A stretch of DNA of 64,000 bases from Thermoanaerobaculia bacterium (lineage in GTDB: Bacteria; Acidobacteriota; Thermoanaerobaculia; Multivoradales; Multivoraceae): NCBI GenBank assembly GCA_022822365.1, contig JAJEBV010000019.1, forward strand, positions 30,499-94,498, in the 5' to 3' direction. Under the pieces are notes generated by a model. It did not search any database. It worked only from the letters and a program-made list of their open reading frames with translations, and had not been told where the DNA came from. Shown here one piece after another: positions 36,925 through 45,183 of this stretch (positions are counted from its first letter, which is position 1; each line of letters starts with the position of its first letter). A program made the translations under genes and the position numbers.

Positions 36925-38178
36925 TCAGGCTCCTTCCTCTGCCGGCAGAATCCGCACTCCGCGGTGCCCCGCGAGGTCGACGTAGCTTGACCGGTCCACC
37001 CGGCCGTTGAGGTCCTGGCTCACGCAACCGTGCTCGACGTAGTCGACAACCTCCCTGCCCTCGGGCGTCTCCGGATCGACCGCTCGCACCGCGCCCTCCG
37101 GGTTCAGGCGGCAGGGCACGAAGCCGAACTCGGCCGGTTCGCCGCCGGCGAGCTTGACGAAGCCCAAGGCCGTCATCCGCGCCTCCGGGTGCAGCGGCAT
37201 CAGCGGCCAGCCCTTGCGCGGCGCCACGGCGTAGGTGTCCGCGCTGTCGTCCAGCACGGACATGGCGGCGACCACCTCCGGCGGCCACTTGTCGACGCGG
37301 ACGTCGAAGACGAAGTGGCCGAGCCCGTAGAAGACCGGCCGGCCGCGGTACCACTCCATGCCGCGCAGCACGTGCTGGTGATGTCCCACGACGATGTCGA
37401 CGCCCTCGTCGATGCAGAGCCTCGCCGTGCGCAGCTCGTGGTCGGTCAGGTGGTGGGCCTTGAAGTGATCGCCCCAGTGGAAGCTGGCGACCACCAGGTC
37501 CGCCTGCTCCTTCGCGGCGGCGATGTCGGCCACCAGGTTGTCGTGGTCGGCCTTGTCCGGCACGGTGGAGACGCGCGGGTCGGCGCCCGGCGTGTAGGCA
37601 TCGTCGATCAGGTCCTGGTAGAAGTTGTGCGCCCGAAGCGGCGCCAGCCCGGCAAGGCTGCCGCGGGCCTCGTAGCCCTTGGGAAAGACCGACGCGTAAG
37701 CCAGGAACGCGACCGTCAGGCCGCCCGTCTCGAGAACGGCCGGAGCCCGGGCCTCAGCCAGGCTGCCGCCGGCGCCGCAGGTGGCGACGCCCTGCTCGTT
37801 GAGGCGCCGCCGAGTCTCGAGCATCGCGTCGCGGCCGCCGTCGAGAATGTGGTTGTTGGCCAGCGACAGCACGTCGAAGCCCACGCGGCTGAAGACATCG
37901 AGGTTGTGCGCCGGCGGCACCAGGGCCAACCCGGCACTGGGCACGGACTGCGGATGATCGGAGTACGGCCCCTCCAGGTTGCCGAAGAGCACGTCCGGAG
38001 CAGCGAGGAGGTCGCGCAGCGGCTCGTATGCCTCGTCCGGGCGGTCGCGGTCGGTCAGCAGGTCGCCGACGAAACCGAGGAGAACCTCGCCCTCGGCGGC
38101 GCGTACCGCCGAAGCGCCGCCAACGAGGCCGAGCACTCCGGCCGCCGCGCTCGACTTGAGAAACTGCCGTCGATTCAT
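36925..38178 (-). CDS. CapA-family metallophosphatase-like protein, Tat signal
   Basis: The start at 38178 follows GGGAGG; the protein is 417 residues with a Tat-like signal (MNRRQFLKSSAAAGVLGLVG). CapA/PgsA motifs are present: LLGFVGDLLTD, FGNLEGPYS, LANNHILDGG, and GHHQHVLRGM. The fold is a calcineurin-like phosphoesterase linked to poly-gamma-glutamate synthesis in Bacillus. Many bacteria use the family in unknown roles, and no capsule synthase is present here. It sits between an alpha/beta hydrolase and a serine hydrolase gene in one operon. Confidence 0.88.
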   Translation of the reverse strand: MNRRQFLKSSAAAGVLGLVGGASAVRAAEGEVLLGFVGDLLTDRDRPDEAYEPLRDLLAAPDVLFGNLEGPYSDHPQSVPSAGLALVPPAHNLDVFSRVGFDVLSLANNHILDGGRDAMLETRRRLNEQGVATCGAGGSLAEARAPAVLETGGLTVAFLAYASVFPKGYEARGSLAGLAPLRAHNFYQDLIDDAYTPGADPRVSTVPDKADHDNLVADIAAAKEQADLVVASFHWGDHFKAHHLTDHELRTARLCIDEGVDIVVGHHQHVLRGMEWYRGRPVFYGLGHFVFDVRVDKWPPEVVAAMSVLDDSADTYAVAPRKGWPLMPLHPEARMTALGFVKLAGGEPAEFGFVPCRLNPEGAVRAVDPETPEGREVVDYVEHGCVSQDLNGRVDRSSYVDLAGHRGVRILPAEEGA

Positions 38179-38240
38179 GGTCTCTGCCTCCCGGATCCTC
38201 GTCCGTTCGTCTGCTCCGTGCCTCGGTGCCTCCGTGCCCG

Positions 38241-39389
38241 TCAGCGTTCGATCCAGTCGCCGCAGATCGCCACCGCTTCGGCGAGTTTGTCCGCCTGGCC
38301 GATGTAGTAATGGGTTGCCCCCGCGATCTCGTGGAACTCCTTGTCGTCGTGGGACACGGCGGCGTACAGCCGCCGCGCGTGGCTGGGAGTGCACGCATCG
38401 TCGGCGCCGTTGTTGACCACCAGGACCGGAACGCTGATGTCCGCGGCGCACGCGAGGCCGTCCGCGTTCGACTTTTCCAGGCTCCACTGCGACAGCCAGC
38501 TCCGCAGAGTGGTGAAGCGGGCGAGACCCGTCGGGCCGTTGTTCACGGTTTCCGGGTCGCCGAGATAGCACGAGCGCGGCTGGCGGTCGTTCGGGTCGAC
38601 CGCCGGATCGAGCCAGCGCGGGTCCGCCATCGTGCCCTGGACGACGAAGCAGTGCTGCTTGTTCGCGCCGGCCCGATCTCGGAGATCCTCGAGCTCCTCC
38701 ATCGCCCACGCCGTGATCCGCTCGTTGCGCGCGACCTGGGCCCGCCGGTAGCGCTCGAGAAACTCGCCCGAGTACGGCGGCTGGTTCGGATTGTCCGGGT
38801 CGTAGAGATCGAGCTCAGGGTCCTTCCGGTGCGGTTCCCGTTCGTCGAGGATCGAGGCATCCATCCACTCCGTGAGGGTTCCCGCGCGGCTGATGTGCGC
38901 AGCCAGCAGCATCACGCCGTCGGCGGGAATCAGCTCCGCCGCCGTCAGGTCGTAGGGGTCTCCCGCTGGCGTGTGGGTCACCGTCGGCCGCTCCGCCTGC
39001 TGCTGGTAGTAGAGCGACAGCGAGCCGCCGCCGCTCCACCCCCCGAGCAGGACGCGCTCGTAGCCGAGTTCCTCCCTCGCGTAGCGGATCGTCCGTCCCA
39101 GGTCGACCACGCACTTCTCCATGATCAGCGCCGTGTCGTTGCCGCGGTACCGCCCGTTGGCGTAGATCACATGGTGGCCGGCCGCTGCCAGCGCCCGGAC
39201 CAGCGGCAGCCAGGCACCGCCGCCGATCGGGTGGTTGAAGACGACGACCGTCTTCGAGGCGCGCTCGCGCGGCCGCAGCAGGTGGCCATCGAAGAAGACG
39301 AAACCGCCCGGCCCGCCGTAGACGTCGCCGAAATCCGCGTCCTCCCGGAAGAAGACGGGGAAAGGGATCCGATCGTAGGGCTCGATCAT
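38241..39389 (-). CDS. Alpha/beta hydrolase
   Basis: A 382-residue hydrolase starting at ATG 39389; the longer upstream open frame is the VOC gene read out of frame. The nucleophile elbow is LLGGWSGGGSLS, preceded by a YANGRYRGND segment, and the His candidate is in GATHYYIGQ near the C-terminus, with Asp in NNGADDACTP. The gene begins 14 bp after the VOC ring-cleavage gene ends. In aromatic pathways such hydrolases split ring-cleavage products or release ester side chains; either fits. No signal peptide. Confidence 0.86.
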   Translation of the reverse strand: MIEPYDRIPFPVFFREDADFGDVYGGPGGFVFFDGHLLRPRERASKTVVVFNHPIGGGAWLPLVRALAAAGHHVIYANGRYRGNDTALIMEKCVVDLGRTIRYAREELGYERVLLGGWSGGGSLSLYYQQQAERPTVTHTPAGDPYDLTAAELIPADGVMLLAAHISRAGTLTEWMDASILDEREPHRKDPELDLYDPDNPNQPPYSGEFLERYRRAQVARNERITAWAMEELEDLRDRAGANKQHCFVVQGTMADPRWLDPAVDPNDRQPRSCYLGDPETVNNGPTGLARFTTLRSWLSQWSLEKSNADGLACAADISVPVLVVNNGADDACTPSHARRLYAAVSHDDKEFHEIAGATHYYIGQADKLAEAVAICGDWIER

Positions 39390-39403
39390 CGTCGCGCGTC
39401 CGA

Positions 39404-40363
39404 TCAGAACTCGACCGCCGGAAGCGCCGCCTCGATCGCCGTCCGGTGCGCCTCCAGGTGCTTCGGCAGCGAGAGGATCCGCCCCAGGGAGTCGATCTCC
39501 TCGTCCACCGTCCAGCCCGGGTCGAGATTCGACAGCTCCATGTTGATGCCGCCGGGGACGGTGAAGTACGTCGAGTGGAACCAGCCGCGGTCCCGGGCCC
39601 CGGTGACGATCAGGCCCGCGCCGGCGAGGATTCGCGTCCACTTCTCCATGTCCTCGACGCTGTCGACCGTCAGCGCGATGTGGTGCAGGCCGCCGAGACC
39701 GTGCCGGCCCCAAGGTCCGTCGCGCCGCTTGACGACGTCGATCAGCTTGCCGGGCTCGTTGCCGCCGACCGCGAGACGTGTCCGGCTTCCCTCGGTGGCG
39801 ACCACCTCGAAACCGAGGACGCCGACCAGGAACTGAACGGTCAGCTCGGGAATGCGCGGCGCGAGCGTGGCGTGGTGGAAGCCACGGATCTGGTGCTCGT
39901 CGGGAAGATCGGCCAGCTCGGGAATCCGGAAGTCTTCGCACCCGACGAGTTCCGACGAGATCCCGTCGAAGTCGCGGAAGTGGAGCACCGGATCGCCGAA
40001 CCGGGCCGGACGATCGGAGCAGGTGCAACCCGCCGCGGTCAACCGTTCGCGCCAGTAGTCGAGGCTCCCGGGCGAGACGGAGTAGCTCACGTCGGTGATC
40101 GAGCCCCGGCCCTCGACCGTCTTCGGCATCGGGACACCCTCGAGGATGATGTTCGTCATGATCGTCCCCGGTCTGCCGAGGCGGTCGCCGAAGAAGAAGT
40201 GCCAGCCCGAAGTGGGGTTCTCCTGGTTGCAGGTCTTCTTGATCAACCGCAGGCCGAGCACGTCGCGGTAGAACCGGAGGTCGTTGGCGGCGGAGCCGAC
40301 CAGCCCGGTGATGTGGTGGATGCCCCGGATTGGTGACGGACCGCGTCTCCTGACTTCAGCCAT
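39404..40363 (-). CDS. VOC ring-cleaving dioxygenase (PcpA/LinE/MhqO-like)
   Basis: A 319-residue two-domain VOC protein. Iron ligands match the hydroquinone-dioxygenase group: His16 or His17 in GIHHITG, His in GGLHHIAL, and Glu in NMELSNLDPGW. Length and layout resemble PcpA, LinE and MhqO, which open hydroquinone-type rings or act on quinone-like compounds. A ribosome site (GAGAGGAAGG) precedes the ATG. It begins a minus-strand operon, and its start is only 30 bp from the start of the divergent aromatic operon. Confidence 0.9.
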   Translation of the reverse strand: MAEVRRRGPSPIRGIHHITGLVGSAANDLRFYRDVLGLRLIKKTCNQENPTSGWHFFFGDRLGRPGTIMTNIILEGVPMPKTVEGRGSITDVSYSVSPGSLDYWRERLTAAGCTCSDRPARFGDPVLHFRDFDGISSELVGCEDFRIPELADLPDEHQIRGFHHATLAPRIPELTVQFLVGVLGFEVVATEGSRTRLAVGGNEPGKLIDVVKRRDGPWGRHGLGGLHHIALTVDSVEDMEKWTRILAGAGLIVTGARDRGWFHSTYFTVPGGINMELSNLDPGWTVDEEIDSLGRILSLPKHLEAHRTAIEAALPAVEF

Positions 40364-40393
40364 GCAACCTTCCTCTCAACGTGCAGCAGACCG

Positions 40394-41293
40394 ATGTTAC
40401 GTTCCCGGCAAGTGAGCGACTCATCTCCGACAACGCGACTGCGGGCCCTGCTAGACGCCCCCGGCCTTCGGGTCATGCCCTGCTGCTTCGACGCGCTCTC
40501 CGCGCGGCTGATCGAGCAGGCCGGCTTCGAGTTGACCTTCATGAGCGGCTTCGCCGTGTCCGCCAGCCGGCTGGCGATGCCGGACACCGGCTTGATCTCC
40601 TTCGGCGAGATGCTCGACCAGGGCCGCAACATTTGCGCGGCCACCCGGCTGCCGGTGATCGGCGACGGCGACACCGGCTACGGCAACGCGCTGAACGTCA
40701 AACGCACCGTCAGGAGCTATGCCAGCGCCGGCTTCGCGGGCGTGATGATCGAGGACCAGGAAGCGCCCAAGCGCTGCGGGCACACGCGGGGCAAGCGAGT
40801 CGTGTCCCGCGCGGAGGCCCTGTCGCGGGTGCGCGCCGCGGTGGACGCGCGCGAGGAAGGCGCCGAAATTCTGATCCTCGCCCGCACCGACGCGCGGGCC
40901 ACCGACGGCCTGGACGAGGCGATCGTCCGCTGCCAGGCGTTCGCTGACATCGGCGCGGACATCCTCTTCCTCGAGGCTCCGGAGTCGGAGAGCGAGATGG
41001 CCGCGTTCTGCGAGGCGGTCCCGGGCCCGAAGCTGGCGAACCTCGTCGAGGGCGGCGACACGCCACTGCTGCCGCCGGCCCGGCTCGAGGAGATCGGCTA
41101 CAAGGTCGCGGCCTACCCGGTGACGCTCCTGTCCGCCGCTACCGCGGCGATGCTCGATGCTCTTCGAACTCTGGGAAACAGCGAACGGCCTGACCACACC
41201 TTGGATTTCGAGCATCTTCGCGACATCCTCGGCTTCGACGACTACGATGCCGAGGCCAAGCGCTACCGCATCGACGACGAGGGCGAACGATGA
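40394..41293 (+). CDS. PEP mutase/isocitrate lyase-superfamily enzyme
   Basis: A 299-residue protein of the ICL/PEPM family. The active-site loop reads KRCGHTRGK (KKCGH type), and the Mg-binding region is GDGDTGYGN followed by MIEDQEAPK. Family members cleave or decarboxylate 2-oxo- or methylated dicarboxylates (2-methylisocitrate, oxaloacetate, dimethylmalate), so it may handle the terminal product of ring degradation. The listed ATG lacks a ribosome site; GTG at 40412 is an alternative. Its stop overlaps the FAD monooxygenase ATG (41290), indicating coupling. Confidence 0.88.
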   Translation: MLRSRQVSDSSPTTRLRALLDAPGLRVMPCCFDALSARLIEQAGFELTFMSGFAVSASRLAMPDTGLISFGEMLDQGRNICAATRLPVIGDGDTGYGNALNVKRTVRSYASAGFAGVMIEDQEAPKRCGHTRGKRVVSRAEALSRVRAAVDAREEGAEILILARTDARATDGLDEAIVRCQAFADIGADILFLEAPESESEMAAFCEAVPGPKLANLVEGGDTPLLPPARLEEIGYKVAAYPVTLLSAATAAMLDALRTLGNSERPDHTLDFEHLRDILGFDDYDAEAKRYRIDDEGER

Positions 41294-43014
41294 CTCGACA
41301 CAGGAACGACGTCGACGTGCTGATCGTCGGGGCCGGCCCGGTCGGCCTCTGCTGTTCCCGGCTCCTCAGCAGGCTCGGCGTGTCCAACCGGGTGCTGGAG
41401 CGCCGGCCCGGCCTCCACACGGCGCCGCAGGCGCACGTCGTCTCGTCGAGGACGCTCGAGGTGTTCCGGGCCGCGGGCATCGACGCCGGGAAGCTGGTCG
41501 CGGCCGCCACGAGGCGGGAGGACCAGGGCGCGGTCCTCTGGGTCCACACGCTGGGCGGCCCGGTGCTCGGCCGTCTCGCTCTTGGCACGCCCGAGCGCAT
41601 CATGAAGACGCTGTCGTCGACGCCGGCGCCCACCCTGAACATCCCCCAGCATCGCCTGGAGCCGATCCTCTTCGAGGCGGCCCGCGACGCAGGAGCAACG
41701 GTCGACTTCGAGGTCGAGTGGCTCGGCGCCACGCAGACCGAAGCCGGCGTCGTCTCGGAAGCCCGGAACCACGCAAGCGGCGAGACCCTCGAGATCCGCA
41801 GCCGCTACGTCCTCGGCTGCGACGGCGCGGGCAGTCCGGTACGCCACGCGCTCGGCATCGGAATGGAGGGGCCGGCCCACGTGCAGAGCTACCTCTCCGT
41901 CTTCGTCGAGGCCGATCTCCGGCACGTCGTGAAGGAGCATCCCGGCCTTCTCTTCTGGCACCTCGATCCGCTCGAGCCCGCCGTCTTCATCGCCCACGAC
42001 CTCGACTCGACCTGGATCTACATGCATCCCTACGATCCGGAACGCGTGAAGCCCGAGTCCTTCACGCCCGAGCGCTGCCGCCAGCTCGTGGCGAACGCGA
42101 TCGGCACCGACGCCGACTTCGAGGTCCGCGAGACCGGCTTCTGGCAGATGACCTGCCAGGTGGCCAACCAGTACCGCGACCGGAGGATCTTCCTGGTTGG
42201 AGATGCGGCGCACCGTTTCCCGCCGACAGGAGGCATGGGCATGAACACCGGCATGGCCGACGCCTTCAATCTCGCCTGGAAGATCGCGGCGGTCTGCGCG
42301 GGACGCGCCGATGACCCGCTGCTGGCCACCTACGACCCGGAGCGGCGACCCGTGGCATCGGCGGCAGCACGACAGAGCCTGGAGAACCACCTGAAGATGC
42401 TCGAGGTCGTCGAAGCCCTGCGGATGGAGCCGGGCCTGTCGCCCGAGGAGGCTCGCTCCGAGATACGGCGCCTGCCCGAGCAGGAAGAACGCCGGCGCGC
42501 GGTCCAGGCCGCCATCGACGCGCAGGGGGAGCACTTCGACATGATGGGACTCGATCTCGGCCATCACTACGAGGACGGCGCCGTGCTTCCCGACGGAACA
42601 CCACCGCCGCCGCCCGCGATGCGTGCTCTCGACTTCGTGCCCTCGACCCGGCCGGGATGCCGCCTGCCCCACGCGTGGGTGGAGTTCGAGGGCCGAAGGG
42701 TCTCCACCCTCGACCTCGTCGATCCGACCGGACCGACCGTCATCTGCGGCGCCGCGGGTGCCCGCTGGATGGAGGCGGCCGAGCCCGTCGGGCTGCGAGC
42801 CCACGCGATCGGCGAGGGTGCGGCGGTGGGAGATTCGGCCGGCGATTGGGCGGCGGTCAGCGGCATCGGTCCGGAGGGCGTCGTCGTCGTTCGCCCGGAC
42901 GGTCATGTCGCCTGGAGAAACGCGGATGGAAGCTGCGAGCCAGGTCCCGCGCTCGAGGCCGCGCTCGCAGCCGTCTACTGCACCGCCGGCGACGGCCGGA
43001 CGGAGGCAACATGA
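41290..43014 (+). CDS. FAD-dependent aromatic hydroxylase (PheA/TfdB/MhpA family)
   Basis: A 574-residue flavin monooxygenase. The Rossmann motif is VGAGPVGL (G14, G16, G19), the DG motif reads GCDGAGSP, and the GD motif is VGDAAHRFPPTGG. A C-terminal thioredoxin-like domain (from about residue 455, STRPGCRLPHAWVE onward) is typical of phenol- and phenylpropionate-hydroxylase relatives. It should hydroxylate a phenolic substrate using NAD(P)H and O2. Start and stop both overlap neighbours by ATGA, so lyase, hydroxylase and FAH gene are one coupled operon. Confidence 0.94.
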   Translation: MTRHRNDVDVLIVGAGPVGLCCSRLLSRLGVSNRVLERRPGLHTAPQAHVVSSRTLEVFRAAGIDAGKLVAAATRREDQGAVLWVHTLGGPVLGRLALGTPERIMKTLSSTPAPTLNIPQHRLEPILFEAARDAGATVDFEVEWLGATQTEAGVVSEARNHASGETLEIRSRYVLGCDGAGSPVRHALGIGMEGPAHVQSYLSVFVEADLRHVVKEHPGLLFWHLDPLEPAVFIAHDLDSTWIYMHPYDPERVKPESFTPERCRQLVANAIGTDADFEVRETGFWQMTCQVANQYRDRRIFLVGDAAHRFPPTGGMGMNTGMADAFNLAWKIAAVCAGRADDPLLATYDPERRPVASAAARQSLENHLKMLEVVEALRMEPGLSPEEARSEIRRLPEQEERRRAVQAAIDAQGEHFDMMGLDLGHHYEDGAVLPDGTPPPPPAMRALDFVPSTRPGCRLPHAWVEFEGRRVSTLDLVDPTGPTVICGAAGARWMEAAEPVGLRAHAIGEGAAVGDSAGDWAAVSGIGPEGVVVVRPDGHVAWRNADGSCEPGPALEAALAAVYCTAGDGRTEAT

Positions 43015-43868
43015 AGTTGTTCACGACCACGGACGGAGTCGCCCGCGAGACGGCCGGAGGCGCACTCGAGATCCTCGACCTCCCCTACGCGGACATCGGC
43101 GAGGCGCTGCGGCTGGACCCGGAACTCGCGACCGTGCGCGACGCCCAGGCGAAGCGGCGCTGCGCGCCCGGCGACGTGACCCTGCGCGCGCCGATCCTCC
43201 GCCCCGGCAAGGTCATCGGCATGGGCATCAACTTCCACAGCCACGTCGAGGAGACCCGCGAGTTCCTCAAGGCCCGTGGCATCGAGCCGCCGTCCGAGCC
43301 GGTGTTCTTCCTGGCGCCGGGCAGCGCGGTCGTCGGACCCGGCGAGGACATCGTGCTGCCCGAGGTCGCGCCCGATCAGGTTGACTACGAGATCGAGCTG
43401 GCGGCCGTCATCGGCGTCGGCGGTGCCTCCGTCGACGAGGACGACGCGCTGCGGCACGTGGCGGGTTACACGCTCGCCAACGACGTCTCGGCCCGCGACC
43501 TCCAGCGCAAGTCCTTCGAAGGCCCCGAGTACTCCCTCAGTCATGCCAAGGGCCTCGACACGTTCAAGCCGATGGGGCCGGCGCTGGTCACCACCGACGA
43601 GTTCGCCGAGCCGCTGGACATCCGCCTCCAGGCCCGGGTCAACGGCGAAGTCCGTCAGGACGAGCGCACCACGGACTTCGTTCATTCGGTGGCCCGCTGC
43701 GTGGCGCACGTCTCGCGCTTCATGCAGCTCGAACCGGGCGATGTGATGCTCACCGGCTCGCCGGCCGGCGTCGGCGTGTTCCAGGGCAAGTTCCTCCGGG
43801 CCGGCGACGTCGTCGAGCTCGAGGCCGACCGGATCGGCGTGCTGCGCAACGTCGTGGCCGAGGCCTGA
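43011..43868 (+). CDS. Fumarylacetoacetate hydrolase-family protein
   Basis: A 285-residue FAH-superfamily enzyme starting at ATG 43011 (overlaps the hydroxylase stop). Metal ligands are the E-x-E pair in VDYEIELAAVIG and the Asp in ANDVSARDLQ; IGMGINFHSHVEET carries the oxyanion and lid residues. The C-terminal GDVMLTGSPAGVG motif is canonical. Relatives hydrolyse or decarboxylate ring-cleavage products (acylpyruvases, 2-hydroxyhepta-2,4-diene dioate isomerase). Its coupling to an aromatic hydroxylase supports that role. Confidence 0.93.
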   Translation: MKLFTTTDGVARETAGGALEILDLPYADIGEALRLDPELATVRDAQAKRRCAPGDVTLRAPILRPGKVIGMGINFHSHVEETREFLKARGIEPPSEPVFFLAPGSAVVGPGEDIVLPEVAPDQVDYEIELAAVIGVGGASVDEDDALRHVAGYTLANDVSARDLQRKSFEGPEYSLSHAKGLDTFKPMGPALVTTDEFAEPLDIRLQARVNGEVRQDERTTDFVHSVARCVAHVSRFMQLEPGDVMLTGSPAGVGVFQGKFLRAGDVVELEADRIGVLRNVVAEA

Positions 43869-43909
43869 TCCACGAGTCGCACCCGCAACAGTCCAGCAAG
43901 GAGTCCACC

Positions 43910-44554
43910 GTGTCGAACGCCACCATCCGTCCCGGCTACATCCACCACATCTTCCTGCGCACGAAGCGGTTCGACGCGATGCGCGCGTTCTACAAGCTGG
44001 TTCTCGGCTGCGAGGCGTTCTTCGAGAACGAGATGTTCAGTTGGCTCAGCTTCGACCAGGAGCACCACCGGATCGCCATCGCGAACATGCCCCAGTCACA
44101 GGACCAGGCCCCGACGCAGGAGGGTCTCGACCACGTCGGCTACCAGTACACGGGGCCCGAAGACCTCTTCGCCACCTACGAGCGTCTCCGCGACCTGGGG
44201 ATCACGCCCTACTGGTGCACCGACCACGGCGGCACGACGTCCTTCTACTACAAGGACCCAGACGGCAACGGCCTCGAACTGCAGTACGACAACTACCCGA
44301 ACAGGGACGCGCTCCTGGAGTGGATGAAGGGCGGCGACTTCGCGCGGAACCCCATCGGCGTCGACGTGGACCCCGAACGCCTGATCGAAGCGTTCCGCAC
44401 CGGACTCGACCGGATGGAGCTGCACCAGCGCTCCCGGCGCGGCGACTTCCTGCCGGAGGGGATGTCCATGGCCGCGCCCGCAGCGCCGTTCCCGAAGGAC
44501 CCCGGCGCGTACATGGTGTCGATCCGGCGGGCCGTCGGCGCGGGGCCGGAGTAA
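43910..44554 (+). CDS. VOC family extradiol dioxygenase-like protein
   Basis: A 214-residue single-unit VOC protein with GTG start at 43910 and an AAGGAG ribosome site. Candidate iron ligands are His12 or His13 in YIHHIFL, His in GLDHVGYQY, and Glu in GLELQYDN. The layout suits type I extradiol ring cleavage. It is the last gene of the plus-strand aromatic operon, 41 bp after the FAH gene. Hydroxylase, ring-cleavage and FAH hydrolase form a plausible meta-cleavage sequence; the actual catechol is unknown. Confidence 0.88.
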   Translation: MSNATIRPGYIHHIFLRTKRFDAMRAFYKLVLGCEAFFENEMFSWLSFDQEHHRIAIANMPQSQDQAPTQEGLDHVGYQYTGPEDLFATYERLRDLGITPYWCTDHGGTTSFYYKDPDGNGLELQYDNYPNRDALLEWMKGGDFARNPIGVDVDPERLIEAFRTGLDRMELHQRSRRGDFLPEGMSMAAPAAPFPKDPGAYMVSIRRAVGAGPE

Positions 44555-44577
44555 GTCAGGTCTTCTTCCAAGCGCGC

Positions 44578-44913
44578 TCAGCGCTGTCCGATGCCGAGAG
44601 CTCTCCCCAGAGCCTCGTCCAGTTCGGCCATCCTTGAGCGCGGCAGATCGGCAACGAAGCCGGTGAGCTTCGACTTGAACATCAACGTCAGGAAGTCGCA
44701 GCGAATCGAGTAGTCCGTTGGCAGGCCATCGGCAGGCCCGAGTACCACTTCGGTCCGGAGGCCAAGATGCTCCCGGTAGATCGGAGCACAGACCACAGTC
44801 GAGAGGTCCTCGTTCTGGGCGATGAAGGGACGCGACACGACGACATAGAAGCCCGGCTTGCCGCCTCTCTCCGGCATCCGTTCCCGGGTCCGGTAGATGG
44901 CCCCTCGCTTCAA
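44578..44913 (-). CDS. MazF/PemK-like toxin
   Basis: A 111-residue protein with the MazF/PemK fold pattern: the start MKRGAIYRTR, then PGFYVVVSRPFIAQN and STVVCAPIYRE, giving the usual beta-barrel core. Family members are ribosome-independent mRNA endonucleases. It overlaps the antitoxin gene (antitoxin stop shares bases with this start, 44910-44913), so translation is coupled. The C-terminus (KSKLTGFVADLPRSRM) is consistent with the family. The pair lies at the edge of an accessory region containing a decayed gene. Confidence 0.85.
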   Translation of the reverse strand: MKRGAIYRTRERMPERGGKPGFYVVVSRPFIAQNEDLSTVVCAPIYREHLGLRTEVVLGPADGLPTDYSIRCDFLTLMFKSKLTGFVADLPRSRMAELDEALGRALGIGQR

Positions 44914-45146
44914 GCCGGCGCCTGCTCAGCGACGAGGGCCGCCAGTTCGTCGGCCAGGGACTCCTTGTGCTCGCTGATGATCCGCCGCTCCCGGTCCTCC
45001 TCACGCAACCGTCGCTCGCGCGCCACGTATCCGTCCAACGCGGCCCTCACCAGCGCGGAACGACTGGTGTACCGATCGGATGACGCCGCCAGCTCGTCCA
45101 CACGGTCCAAGGTCTCTTCGTCGATGGTCACGGCTATGGTCTTCAT
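44910..45146 (-). CDS. Ribbon-helix-helix antitoxin
   Basis: A 78-residue protein with an RHH DNA-binding N-terminus (MKTIAVTIDEETLDRVDELA, then SRSALVRAALDGYV), followed by a charged tail that would bind the toxin. It precedes and overlaps the MazF-like gene, the normal antitoxin-first order, and probably represses its own promoter at 45154-45183. No Shine-Dalgarno site is seen; the predicted transcription start falls next to the ATG, so the mRNA may be leaderless. Confidence 0.86.
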   Translation of the reverse strand: MKTIAVTIDEETLDRVDELAASSDRYTSRSALVRAALDGYVARERRLREEDRERRIISEHKESLADELAALVAEQAPA

Positions 45147-45153
45147 ATTGGGT

Positions 45154-45183
45154 AGCGTATTGAGAAAGGAGCGTCGGAGTCAA
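45154..45183 (-). promoter_or_regulatory. Toxin-antitoxin promoter, probably leaderless
   Basis: On the minus strand a -35 TTGACT (45183-45178) is followed by 17-18 nt and a weak -10 (ATACGC at 45160-45155 or TACGCT at 45159-45154). Transcription would start about 7 nt after the -10, next to the antitoxin ATG at 45146. No ribosome-binding site fits upstream. The -35 is good, the -10 is poor. Confidence 0.5.
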
